The notes beneath the pieces were generated by a model, which was given only the letters and a program-made list of their open reading frames with translations, made no database searches and had not been told where the DNA came from. A stretch of 64,000 nt of DNA, from positions 39,521,111-39,585,110 of the forward strand of contig NC_080558.1 of NCBI RefSeq assembly GCF_030253575.1, in the 5' to 3' direction. Position 1 is the first letter of the stretch. Every line of letters starts with the position of its first letter. The DNA is from Rhododendron vialii. Taxonomy: Eukaryota; Streptophyta; Magnoliopsida; Ericales; Ericaceae. Of the stretch, positions 12,261-23,854 are shown in pieces. The position numbers were made by a program, and so were the translations under genes.

Positions 12261-12789
12261 ATTTAAGATGCAATATATCATTTTACAACTACAATCACAT
12301 AAGCATGTGGGCTCCACAACGTTGCACATTAGTAGTATGTGTGGAATCTATATACTTGTGTGAGTGTGTTGTGTATTTGTTTGCGCAAAGATTTGTGGTA
12401 ATAGAATTTTTCTTTTTGTTATTATCACTACTTTCTTTCGAACACAAAATTTGTTTCTTTTTATCACTCCCTAGTCCCTCCCTCCAAAAACATTTTTTTA
12501 TTTTTTTTGATATTCGACCCCTAGATTAAGCAAAAGAATATTAAAGCCTCGTGATTAAATGATTTCGACCGCATACATTTTTTTTTAATTGATTTATTCA
12601 CCACAGGAGAAGAAATATGATATCATGTACAATAATATTGTATAGTAAACCAATATCGCACGAGTAATTGAAGTATGTTGTTAAAAACATTGTATAACAT
12701 GTGTTCGTCAATTTTTGGATATATGGGTAATAAAATGGGTCCTAGAACACCAATAGAGAGAGAACGTTGAGAAATTCAGATATCCAAGG
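12261..12789. other. Spacer between duplication units; putative copy-2 promoter
   Basis: This sequence has no counterpart in the region 5' of copy 1 (4345-4615), so it is not part of the duplication. It is AT-rich with no coding sequence. It must supply the promoter for QCR7 copy 2 if that copy is transcribed from its own start. No convincing TATA box was picked out. Confidence 0.4.
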
Positions 12790-12792
12790 GGT

Positions 12793-12825
<33 letters not shown>

Positions 12826-12856
12826 GTTGCAGGTTAAGCTCGGAAGGAAGAAAGCG

Positions 12857-13246
12857 ATGGCGTCGTCATTGACCAAGTGGCTCGTGGATCCGAAGAAGAA
12901 CTGGTTCGCCAAACAACACATGAAATCCGTCTCCACGCGCCTCCGCAGATACGGTACGTGTTCCTCGCATCATAAGTTCCTTGTTTCTCTCCTGATTCAA
13001 TCTCGAAACCCTATTTTTTATTTGATTCCATAATGGGTTTTCTGTCTCGCGTTTGCCTTTTTGATTCATTTCTATCGAATGGGTGAAGGTCTACGATACG
13101 ACGATCTGTACGATCCGTATTACGATCTGGACATTAAGGAAGCGTTGAATCGTCTCCCAAGGGAGATTATTGACGCCAGGAACCAACGCCTCAAGCGAGC
13201 TATGGACCTCTCCATGAAGCACGAGTACCTCCCTGAGGACCTCCAG

Positions 13247-13277
<31 letters not shown>

Positions 13278-16200
13278 AATTTACTCTGTTTGGAGTTGGA
13301 TATAAATTTTGGATTTCTATATTGGCCTATTGCTGTTTTTTGGGTATCTTTTATCCTGGAAATGGATCCTTTCCACTCCAAAGGTTTGGACAGGATGAGA
13401 CAATTCATGTATGGGCCGTCCATTTGCTGCAATGAATGGTTTGATTTTGTTCAGAAATTCTTCCACCTAAGAGGAGTTAACTCTTACCTGGAAGAGTCTG
13501 GAAGAGTTTTTAACATATCGGAACCATTGGTCTGGACACCGTTTTTCTTCTTATTTTCTGTTTTTTCAGATTTTTTTTCCCGATTTTGGGTGGGAAGGCT
13601 CTTATAGTCCTTAACGAGAGGAATTTGAAATTGTAAAAACTCCTACAAAAGTTGAAAAAGTTCACTAGGAGTGGAAAATTTTGAACTTTTTGCAATTTGG
13701 CTTCATGTTTTAATTCTGTTGTTGAGGCTATTCTGATTGTAAAATTCTTTGTATCAAAAGTAAAAACCATATCTGAGGACAGAATTTTTTTTACCAAATA
13801 GTTAGTCCATACTCACTTTTAGAGAACATTTGAATATATTTTTCGGTTGTTTGTTGATAAAATTTAAGGAAGGAAAGGAAATCGAAGAATGTTTTAAACG
13901 GGTGTAAATGAAGGAAGCATGGTAACGTGCACAAAAATTGATTTGGTTCTCTAGGCCTGCCCTCTTTAATACCTTCCGGCTTTGATTTGGGGCATGTTTT
14001 TGTAGAAAAACGTCCATTTAGCTCCTCGGTTCTTGGAGGTATAGGGGGCTAGTGTTTTAGTGGTATTCTGAGAGCAGCCACTTCGTGCATGTATTGCCAA
14101 AGGTTAGGACTTAGGTCTGTCTTCAATTCTCCCCCACCCATACCTCAATGTTGGGGTTCTTGGGGACTAGATGGGTTCTGTTATTGGTGGTGTTGTGTAT
14201 TTTTTTTATTCCAGTCTCATTGTTTCCTTAATGATTTGTTTCCTTAATGATTTGCAAACTGCTTGTCATCTACTTTTCTTTCCCTTTTGCAATTCGTCTT
14301 CTGCTTTACTGATGAGAAAATGTGTGGGAACTAAGAATGGGTAAACTCTTGAGAAGGAAGGAAGTTAATAAATAATAAGTTTTAGTGGCCTGCAAGTTCC
14401 CTCTCTGTATGTTGCTTTGAGGAAAGGAAAGAGAGCATAGAATCTTGAGAGGTCTCCTCTAAGAATCTGTTTTAATATTGTTCTAAGAGAAATGGTGTAC
14501 CTAAGTGCTGGTGAAGCTTTTTCTATGGATTGCGAATCTGGTAACACGTATCTGCGAACACCATAAATTTTAATTGTTTTATCTTGTGGTTAGTTACACC
14601 TTGGCACGACTGCTCTCAAGAGTATGCACACTTACCGCGGATGGCATTTAGGATTGAGAATCGAAATGACAGAAGGGCAGGGGTAGACTTACTCTGGGGC
14701 TTGCAGGAAACGCCTCATCAGGCAACGTTTCTTGCTGAGAACTGCGGTTCCGCGGTTCCGTCCTCGGAAACGCTTGGAAACGCGTTCCAATCATGACGGG
14801 AACACGCTCCTGACCTAGACTGGGACTTACGCCCAAATTCGAAGCAAAACCAGATCGATCGGAGCGATTCACATAAACAAAGGGCGAATGGAATACATAC
14901 AGGTTGTTCTCCGGCGATGGGCCTCCAGCAGCGTCGATTTATCATCTCTCTCTATCTTCACTAGATAGGGATGGTGGAGGAATTGGAGGGAAATAGAAGA
15001 GATCGATTTGGGAAGGGGGAGAGCTGGGCGGTGCGCCGTGCCGCGGTGTTACTTCTCTCTCAGTTTCCGTTTCTCTCTCTCTGCCGCGGTGTACCATATG
15101 TATTTCTCTCTCTCTCTGTTTCTCTATTGTATGTAGATGGCAAAGCCCTTCTATTCCGTTTGGGAAAAAAGAAGATGGACAGATGGCTAGTAGTAGATTT
15201 TTGGGGAAGTGTAAAAGTCAAATTCAAAGATGGCTTCTATTTCTGTTTGAAAAAAAAGAAGAATAGCTTGTAGATTTTTGGAAAGTGTAAAAGTCAATTG
15301 CTTGCCATTGTATTTAATCAAATACAATAATTTTAATTTATTGGCATGTGTGTGCAGTAATAGCTGTAGAACAGTGAAAAATGAGCCTCATTATATTTTT
15401 TCTTTAATGGTGTTTGAGAGTTTTTTTTTTCCTTTTTTTTGAAAATGACCCCATTCCGGATTGGGTCTTTAAAAAATAAATATTTATTATTTTAATAAAA
15501 AATTACTAGACGCTCCCGACGGCGCTCCCACACTTATATGATCATCCGCTCCCCCGCTCCCGCTCCCATCCCCGCTTCCGCTTCGTGCAACTAAGCTTGT
15601 GGGGTCACGTGCCCTCCACTCCATTTGTTTTTTCTATTTAAGTTTCATTATGATGAATGTATAAATCAGCTTTATAAGATTGTAATTTAAGTTTAAACAT
15701 TATGATTAGTAAGTACCCCAATGTTGAGAATTCTTGGGACCGCCACTCTACAACGGATGTTATGTCCACATGGTGAACTTCTTCATCAGACCTTAATATC
15801 AATGTAGAAAGCCTGCAAGCTCTGTGCTTATTAATTGAATGCCAGACCCCCAACAATGTAGGTTGGGAGAGTGGAGTTTCTAGTTTGTTGAACTTTGGCC
15901 TTAGTTACATGAAGTGGGAGCGGGGACGGGAGCGGGAGCGGGGGTGGGGACGGGGGAGCGGATGATCACAGAAGTGTGGGAGCGCCATTGGGAGCGGTTA
16001 GGAAAAATTATTAAAATTATAAATATATTTTGGAATTTTATATTGTTAAATGTCAATATAAAAATATTATTCTACCACATAAAATATTACTATTAAAATT
16101 ATAAGTTTCTAGTTATATTTCAACATTTTTATTGTAGCACATGATTACACAATAGAGCTCTTTGTGCATATTAAGTAGGTGTAAAAGTTAAGGGCATTAA

Positions 16201-19200
16201 TATGACTCTAGAAGGTTAATATCAGATGTGCTCACTAACAAGATCAAAACAACTTTAAAGGTACCAATTGCAACTTGAATTGTAAGTCTCTCAACCGTTT
16301 TTTGGGTGTAAGTTCCCGTATAGGTAAGGAACGAGTTCCTGTCGTCATTGGGACGGGTTTCTTGGAGTTTCCGTCGAAGGGAATGCGGAAACGCGTTTCC
16401 GTCGAAGAAACGTGGACATAGTTGAAGGTTCCTGCAACTAAGACTTTGGCAGCCAAGTTGGAGTTGTACTCCTTATTCTAAGTTTTTTTTATCAACATGA
16501 AAGGCCTCCAAGCGCTGTGCTTATGAATGGAGTGTCCGATTCTCACGAATGTAGGTTGGGAGATTGGGGCTTCTATTTTGTTTGAATTTTTAGCAGCCAA
16601 CACAGTGTAGAGCACCTGTGTTGGCGATTTTGCTCATTTACTTTCCTATTTTCACATTCCGACTTCAAATTCTTTTCTGCATCGTGATTTGTTCAAATTG
16701 TTATGCCACTGGACTGAGTTTTATCTACAACAGAGGCTGTTGAGTCCCTATGTTACCTGGAACGCGGATCGTTCCGGTACGAGGAACGGGAACGGGAACG
16801 CAGTACGGCACATAAATTGTGGTACGCTAGGGGTAGGCTTCTATAGATAACAAAACTAAAACTTACTCTTCCAAGCAATAAACATCTAGCGAAACTGAAT
16901 ATTGTTTGTCAAATTATTTATACAAAACACACTTCTAGGAGCATAATGATTGAACTTTAATAATTTCTCCCACCAAAATTCCATCTTCTCTCTATTTTGA
17001 CCATAATAAGTTGACATTTTGTGGAAAACTAAGGGGATCGCTTTGGATCGCTAAATTTACCGTTTTGGAATGGTAGTGAACCATGTTTTGGAACGTTCGG
17101 ACCAAAACGTAATTCGCTAGGGTAGTAGAGTTCCCTGGTAACATAGGGCTGTTCTATGCGCTCAAATGATGTTGGAGCTAGCTTTTGAGGTATACATCAT
17201 GTAAAGTTAGGGTTGTATGTCCCAGAATAAAATAGTGTGCGTGCAAATAGACTAACTGAAGGTGAGAGGAGGTAGGACAAGATTGAAATAAGTTGAGAAT
17301 GCATACATGAAAGTTGGAACTCAAAGCGTTAACTGAGGATGAGAATAGTGAAGGTTGTCCGATCTCGTCTGCTCGTGTAGAAATCAGATAAAGCAATCCT
17401 TCAGTGTGAAAGAACAAACAGAGTTAACTGACTAATAGAATTGCCAATATGAGAAGATGGTATTTGAAGGAATGGGTTTGGGCTAGAAAAAGGACATTGC
17501 TGCCACTTATGCGCCTAATGATGTTCTCCTAAGGACAGGCATTGATGTGAGTTACGTGACTTTGTGGGAGGACTGGTGGGTTTGATCCAGATAATTGATT
17601 TACTGTTTTAAAATGTCCAATTATATTAGGCTTTGGTGATCGTTACTATTGTATGACTTGTGTGCAATCAGAGCATCCTTGAACAAGTAGAATATGTGCA
17701 TGTGTCCACGTATGTGATGTTCATCTCAAATTGGGTTTGTTGTCTGCCGCGACTCACACCATGGTGGGAAAACTTGAAGGAAGTATGCTTGGACCCTTCT
17801 GCATTTTGTTTTGAATCGGTGTAACTCCTTGAGAAGTGTGGTAGAAAACCATGTAACCAATTTGCTTTTGACTCTTGTCTGTGTGCTTGATAGTTGTTTC
17901 TAAGAATAGATGCGAGCACTAGAATTTCAATTTTCTGGAGATCTGTTTGGGTGTGCAAGCATATGGGGTTTCATAATTGCTGACCCATATTTTCCATTAT
18001 CCTTCTCTCAGGCAATGCAGACACCATTCAGGAGTTATGTGCAAGATATGTTGGCCCTTGTAAGTTGTTAATTTATCTGTGCGTTCTTACCTTGTCATTC
18101 TTCCAAGTACTCGTCTCATTCCAGTATTGAGAAGGAAATGAAGGATCTTTTGGAATCGCAATGATTGTATTGTGCTATTTGCTGTCTTACTTGTGTTCTA
18201 CTCTAAATGTCTTTTAAGGAACCCTCTGTTCTTCATTTTATTTGTTTTCAATTAGTTCATATTGAAATACTGAATGATTCCTCCGATGTCGAGTAATTGT
18301 TCCGTTCTGCTGGCAAAACTAGTTGTTCGCAAGTTATATTTATAAACTAGAATGCTTTTTACTTTTTATTCTATCAGCTGTTTAGTTAGGTCCAGGGATT
18401 TGCTCATCTTTTGAAAGTATGATGGAATCTGGATGCCTCGTTTGTTCGCTAGTATTTCTGGTGCTTCAAAGAGAGAAGGCATGCTAGTCTCCAGAAAAAA
18501 TTGAGATTGTATTCTTGTTGTAAAGCTTCCTATTTCCCCCCTAGAGATAGCACTATAGCACGCTAGTGTTTGTGGAGAAACGTGGGATTACACATTTTGT
18601 TTTCACACCTTATATTCCCATCTTCGTGTACCTTTCCCTCCAGCCTCTAATTGTATCCCTAAATTGGCACGCTTCTTAGCTTCTAGTAATTATTTTTATA
18701 TGCTACTATTACTTCATGTTTTTATACTACTTTCTAGGATCTATCTCTGTTTACAAATTTTATGAAAATGGCGAGGCACTAGTCAGTCGGAGTGTGGCAC
18801 ATAGCGCCTGGGCCTTCTAGACTAGTCGACGTCAAGAGATTAGGAAGAATTGAAGTAAGACTAAAGTAACAACTATAAAGTAAAACTTAATATATATGTT
18901 GTGTGTGTTGTGTGTTATGCATACATTTTGCAACCGCTTTAGGATGTATATTTGAAATTGTTTTGTAATAACACTTACCACCCTGTACTTTTTACTACTG
19001 CATATTTAACCACAAAATATTATATCAATTTACAAAATATACCCCTCCGATTAATCACCGGCTAACTGATTAATTGGCGACTAATGTGAACGCCTAATTA
19101 CTGCCAAGATTCTAAAATCTAGGCATTAGGGGTGAGGGGTCCGCCTAGGCCGACTTTTAGAACACATGTTTTGGGCAAGTTGCACTTGCTTTTCAAGCAT

Positions 19201-20406
19201 TCGGTTAATTATGAGTAGTCACCCATATGGGAAGTTATGGGTTCAATCCTTTATGGGTTGGTACTTGGACATATGTGTAAACATTTGGGTACATTACCAT
19301 CTTGTGGCTTTGTATCACTTTCATGTTTCAAATGTACTTCTGGCAATCCACTCCCCATATCTGTGGTTCAAACCTGTTGAACATTGCCATCATGCATTTC
19401 CTTAGCAAGTGCTATAGGAGAAATTATGCTTACTCTTATATTCATTTTGATGCATCCAGTGGATAATCTCTTCCTTGAAGCGTTTGTTTCAAATCCTCTT
19501 CTTCCTGAACACATTCTTTTCTTCTTAAGGCTTTGATAAAACGGAATAAGGTGGTACTAGCATGAGGCGGGAGCGGGAGCGGGAGCGGGGGAATATATAA
19601 TCTCTCAAAGTTGGGAGCATAAAAGGAGTGTGCATATGAAAATAATGTGGCATAGAGTATTCACTTTAAAAGTAAATTTTAGGAACTAAAAGTATGGGCC
19701 AAGTCTACCATAAGTGTAAGAAGTGGGCTAGTGTTAGAATATATTGTTTTCTTTTCAAGATGTCATGACTTGGGCTAGATAAATGAGTTTATTAAAGACC
19801 AATTAATAAAGCCAAGTGATAAATCCCTGTTTTTCTATACAAAGATCATACAAAAGCTCCCATCTTTGTAAGGAGCGGGCTCTCGTCAAGCCCCTTAGTT
19901 GGGAGCGCAGGAGCAGGCTCCCAAGGTGGGAACGGCACCATTTTAGGAGCTCCTTGCTACTAAGAGGTGATATGTTGCTTTTTGCTCCTCTTCAGATTGG
20001 TGTATTGTGAAGTTTGGCCTTCTTGCTCCCCTCTTGTGTCTTTTTTGCTTGTGCTGTAGTTATTCTGGTGAGTGGGTATTAGATGCTTTTGGCACGAACA
20101 CAGTCACCTACAGTTTTATGTTTTGAGTTTCTCATTTTCTTGGCCAGTTTTTTTCTTGTATTTTCATTATACTTTTCTTGTGTCTATTTTTGTCCGTCCT
20201 TTGCCGTTTGATGATGCCTTCGTGGTCTTTGTTGTGCATGAAGGGATCTTTTTCACTTTAATAGGGATCCTTATGCTCATTGATTTTTTTTCCATGCGCA
20301 GTGTAGAAGATGCTAAAAAATTGGTTGCATCTTGCAGGTGAAGAGGGAGAATGCCGAACGTGAAGCTTTGGGAGCTTTGCCCCTCTATCAGCGCTCACTT
20401 CCTTGA
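12857..20406 (+). CDS. QCR7: Cytochrome b-c1 complex subunit 7 (QCR7), copy 2
   Basis: Tandem paralogue of the gene at 4665, same product and site of action (complex III, mitochondrial inner membrane, matrix side). Exons are 12857-12953, 13089-13246, 18012-18059 and 20338-20406, with sizes and phases identical to copy 1, giving 123 residues. The start reads MASSLTKWLVDPKKNW and the end LPLYQRSLP. At several differing sites it carries the commoner family residue (LYDP, EIID), so it may be the more typical copy. All substitutions are conservative, which suggests continued selection. Introns are 135, 4765 and 2278 bp. The exon-2 donor is GTCCTC followed at once by a (CT)n run, a weak context. 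The leader is GA-rich as in copy 1, but sequence further upstream is unrelated. Confidence 0.94.
13247..13277 (+). repeat. (CT)n microsatellite abutting a splice donor
   Basis: A CT run of about 13 units begins two bases inside intron 2 of QCR7 copy 2. Copy 1 has no such run at the same place. Confidence 0.9.
15504..16005. mobile_element. Fold-back element with GGGAGC-rich arms
   Basis: About 92 bp at 15504-15595 (CGCTCCCACACTT, GATCATCCGCTCCCCCGCTC) are repeated inverted at about 15905-16005. The arms are runs of GGGAGC and GGGACG hexamers, and the spacer is about 310 bp. A relative lies at about 19552-19975, also inside QCR7 copy 2. There is no coding sequence. Confidence 0.6.
15795..15890 (+). 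repeat. Dispersed direct repeat, first copy
   Basis: This segment ('gcctgcaagctctgtgctta' through 'aatgtaggttgggagagtgg') recurs in the same direction at about 16495-16595 with moderate divergence, 700 bp downstream in the same intron. Confidence 0.5.
16746..17148. mobile_element. TIR element in QCR7 copy 2 intron 2 (403 bp)
   Basis: The ends are CCCTATGTTACC and GGTAACATAGGG. Flanking 9-mers are CTGTTGAGT and CTGTTCTAT, an imperfect 9-bp target duplication. Copy 1 at about 6781-6792 reads straight through (GGCTGTTCTATGC), giving an empty site. The terminal parts contain GGAACGGGAACGG-type motifs. Probably Mutator-like; non-autonomous. Confidence 0.7.
19552..19975. mobile_element. Insertion with GGGAGC-rich ends in QCR7 copy 2 intron 3
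   Basis: Copy 1 passes from 'aataaaggtgg' directly to 'ctttttgctcctc' near 10075-10098, whereas copy 2 has about 420 extra bases. The insert begins TAGCATGAGGCGGGAGCGGG and ends with GGGAGC-like motifs and TTGCTA. It shares hexamer-rich ends with the fold-back at 15504. Confidence 0.5.
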
Positions 20407-21690
20407 TCCTACTACTGTTTCTATCTACTGCATTTATACTTCAATTTGAAGTATATGCCTTTAATTGAAAGAATAAGATGTGTTTTGCTCAGTCCATCGC
20501 TAGTAGAGTGCACAAGAATTTTGGCAGTGCTCCTGAGTCTATTTCCTCTTTATGTGTCTTGTCACTGAAATGCCGAGTCACTATAGGTGCTTGTTTGCAC
20601 ATTGGTTTACCTGGAGTAATGATCCTAGACTGGTATTTCTGTTATGATTGTCTGATGAACAGCTATAGCCGCTCTTTCCTAAATTGTTTGATCAACCCGT
20701 ATGGATGTTTCTGAGCATTACAATTTTCTCTTTGTTTCTTTCTTGACATGAATATATTGCGGGTTATGTTTCTTTCTTGACACGAATATATTATGGGTTA
20801 TGAGGAAGTTTTGCCATGTTTCTTAGGTGGTTTGGAAATGACAATTTCATACTCCGTATCTAGCGTTTTCGATGAATCCAGTTTGGAGGTGGGGCAACTG
20901 GAAATGGGATGTACTGTTTCAGGTTGTTGATTTCAGGCCAAGAGGAAAGCTACTTAGTAGATACCCTATGCAGAGGAACCAGAAGATGAGCCAAAGAGAA
21001 ACCTGGAGTTTGGAGTGGGTACAAAAAAGGACCAAAAGGCCCTTAAGGTGATATTTCCACTCTCTGCACAAGAAGCAATGGTTTCTACTTTCTAGTATGC
21101 TACTAGGAGGTGGCGTATACAGTGGGGTAGAACACATACAAGAGAAGTAAACAGAGCTTGGCAGAGTTGTGAAATGCATACCCGTGAGGAAACGACGAAT
21201 GGTAATCAAGTTTTGGTTAACTGGTTTCTTTGCCAGATGTCTCAGATTTTGGTTTAATGCTTTGAGCCGAATTGACGAGAAAACACTGTGTGGCGTGAGA
21301 TAACTGAAACAGCTTGTCTATTCTATTGGACAGTCGTGTCGATTTCTATTGAAGCACACCGGACTCTCCTGGTGGGCAATTGGCTTCAAAACCCCCCATT
21401 TTCACCACTAGATGTATGCCACCCATACTAGGATAAGGATCTTTGAACTTAACAACGTGACCGATCGGTAGCTGTATAATGATCTTGCATCGCAAAATGC
21501 CTTTGACCAGATGAGAGGTCATTTGAGGACATGGATGGAGAAAAAGCCTACACAAATCCATCCACAATAATGAAGCATATACTATCAAAATGGAAGCTGA
21601 CTTGGGTATTTTTGTGCAAAGGTGTAAAACATAAGGGCCAAGCCCAGTTAGTGTTTGTGGGTTTGGGCATTTAGATTAACCCAGATTTAG

Positions 21691-22429
21691 CAAGCCATTG
21701 AGCTCAGTGGACGTGACTCAGACATGAACTGTTGCTGGATGTGCTAGAAAAGCCTAGATTGGGCCTTGAACAGCCGCGAGGTTGAAGTCATTTGTCATTC
21801 CAATAGTTCTTGAAAAAGTAATGGAAATTTCAGCAACGGTTAACGGAGACAAATTTAGGTTTCGTGCGGACAAAATGAAGAGTTCCTGGTTCCTGCTTGG
21901 GAGAGGTTTAGACGGGCGAAAACACGGGTACCAGACAATATCGAATCCGCAAGCGCTCCCTCAAGAGTGGCTCTAACCACCCCAACTCTACCAGGGCATG
22001 GAACTGTTCGGATCAATTGGCGAGACCCCTAAGTGGGGCCTGCCAACCATGTGTAGCCTAGGAGTACAAAAGGTCCCTTGACTTGCCCCCAAAACGACGT
22101 CTTTTTGCGGGCTTGCAATTTGCAACGGTTCTTTCTTGCTACAAGGACCCGGCGTCCGAGTTGAAGAACTTGTGGTGGTCTTTGCGGGAAACTCACGCTC
22201 TTTGAACTTGTCGCCAATTTACCACTAGTTTATCCTTGATGTAATGATTTTTTTGATAATTTATAATATCAACTGTTATTGTTATTGTTGTAGAAAAGGC
22301 AAAAAAAAAAAACTCATCTCCGGGTCCACCAAGTAGGACAGGTACAATGCGAAGTTGTGGACCATAATATTTACCAAGCGCAGGGGATTCAAAGCATCAA
22401 AAAATGTATAAGCTGTTCGGTTAAAAACG
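21691..22429. other. Intergenic stretch, no gene recognised
   Basis: Moderately GC-rich pieces at 21930-22160 give short ORFs on both strands with no recognisable domain. This may be degenerate retroelement sequence, but nothing diagnostic is visible. Confidence 0.4.
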
Positions 22430-22740
22430 AATCAAGTTATTTTTTATATTGAACGGTGAAAAAGAAATTTTATTAACTTTTGAAAATGTTACAAAAATTA
22501 AAAGGACAGGGAGAGAACGAAAGTCCAATCTCAAACCCAAATTCTTGATTGGCAAGATGTCAACTAAGGCAACATCCAAAAGACCTAGAAGCCCAAATAA
22601 CATGGGACAAGCCTAATAATTAAAGCCCAAACAAGACTCTAACCCTTGCCACACCACTGCCAGCAACACCCAAATCCTGCTGTTGCAAGCCCACCGCTCA
22701 ATCACCACCGAATCCACCACAAGCAAACAGTCATTGGAAT
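22430..22740 (-). mobile_element. Non-LTR retrotransposon 3' fragment
   Basis: It resembles the inserted tail at 8472-8792 and the segment at 26190-26738, with the common order 'tgttacaaaaattaaaaggacaggga..', 'cttgattggcaagatgtcaac' and 'ggacaagcc'. Orientation is inferred from that comparison. No target duplication was found. Confidence 0.45.
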
Positions 22741-23170
22741 TAATTTGTTACATTTTTTTTTTTTTGAAGCTCGTTAAGTTCCAACTTTCAAATCAAGCTT
22801 GAAAAAGTTACTCTGCTCTACAGGTCCATATGGAAACATATAGTAAAAAGCTCAAGTACTCAATATCAGATCGATTGTAACTTGTTTGAGATTGAATCAC
22901 CTTTTACAAATAAAAAAATAAAAAGCTCGATTCGTTGGGCTCGTTTTTATCAGCATGCACAGTGTTTGGGAGAATTAATGGCTCGAAACCCAGAGGAATA
23001 ATTTCTCCAACGCCCCCCTTAAATTCAAGTATTTAGTTGATTTTGACATTCAAGGGGTCCTGACAGCCACAACAATTATACTCCCATGTCATATTGTCAT
23101 ATAGAGTACTATAGTATAGGTCCTCATAAATGGGTGCATGTGCAGCTTTTTTCTTGTCCGACGTCGTTGT

Positions 23171-23685
23171 GTTTTTTTTTTTATAAGTAGTTTCTATTAA
23201 AAGCACAAACCCAACTACAAACTCAAAGGGGCATTCCCCCGAAAAGAACAAGACATCTATACATCTGAAAACTAATGCCAACGGAAATGAATTCTATACA
23301 TCTGAAAGCTAGAAAGAATTCTATACATCTAAATCCAAATTTCCTACTCCAAAGCTACTAGTGCGAAGGGCCAAAAATCTTGTCTGTGAGTCCCCAACTA
23401 CTGCAAAGAGCTCTGTTTAGTTGTGTCTTATCCACTCCCCTCTTCAAACACAAAGATTCTTTAACACAGGAAATAGTCCGAAGTATAATCTGATCTTGAG
23501 TTGAGACATTTTGATTGAAAACTCGTTGGTTCCTTTCCATACAAAGATTATACACAGTTGCAGCTAAAACATTCCTCAAAAGCAAACTTCTGAAACTTGT
23601 TCCTTTCACTTGCTGGATATACCAAGCAATGACTTCAGGCAAGGTAGAGGGCATTGGATCACTTAAAAACCTTCTCCACATGCTA
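23171..23685 (-). mobile_element. 5'-truncated LINE insertion with a 14-bp target duplication (515 bp)
   Basis: It is flanked by a perfect direct repeat TCCGACGTCGTTGT at 23157-23170 and 23686-23699. A T run just inside the left flank is the poly-A tail of a - strand element. The body encodes the C-terminal part of a LINE reverse-transcriptase protein. This is the classic outcome of target-primed reverse transcription that stopped early. Confidence 0.88.
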
Positions 23686-23708
23686 TCCGACGTCGTTGTT
23701 ACATGCAC
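23358..23708 (-). pseudogene. LINE reverse transcriptase, C-terminal fragment
   Basis: This open frame of 116 codons ends in a natural stop. Its start codon lies in the flanking target sequence, so the frame is open by chance across the junction. The segment around YNLCMERNQRVFNQ resembles the W-x-ERN-x-R-x-F signature near the end of plant LINE ORF2 proteins, next to the zinc-binding RVT region. The catalytic domain is absent because of 5' truncation, so the fragment is non-functional. Identification is from the motif and poly-A context. Confidence 0.65.
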
Positions 23709-23757
23709 CTATCCTATCTAGAGAGGTGATTGGATTTTATTTGGGCTGCTGATTTTG

Positions 23758-23854
23758 CCACTTCATTTTTTGTTAACGTCATTCCCCTGTAAGTGTATTT
23801 TTGCACCAAAAATACACTTGCAAAGGAATGACGTTAACAAAAAATGAAGTAACA
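23758..23854. repeat. Short near-perfect hairpin
   Basis: Arms of about 45 bp (ACTTCATTTTTTGTTAACGT and its inverse) face each other with a spacer of only a few bases. It could be a tiny fold-back MITE or a chance inverted duplication. No target duplication is evident. Confidence 0.75.

Larger units (their letters stand above)
12790..21690 (+). repeat. Tandem duplication unit 2 (QCR7 copy 2)
   Basis: Collinear with 4616-12260 (see unit 1). At about 8.9 kb it is longer than unit 1, mainly because of extra insertions in intron 2: the 15504-16005 fold-back and the 16746-17148 element. Intron and downstream identity is high but clearly imperfect, which argues against a recent assembly artefact. 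Confidence 0.85.

Noticed and set aside
13091..13432. A 113-codon - strand frame across QCR7 copy 2 exon 2
   Set aside because: Shadow of the real exon and of the CT microsatellite (Arg-Glu repeats).
12857..20406. QCR7 copy 2 as a pseudogene
   Set aside because: All four exons keep frame, phase, start and stop, and substitutions are conservative. Only the exon-2 donor is weak, and copy 1 has a weak donor there as well.
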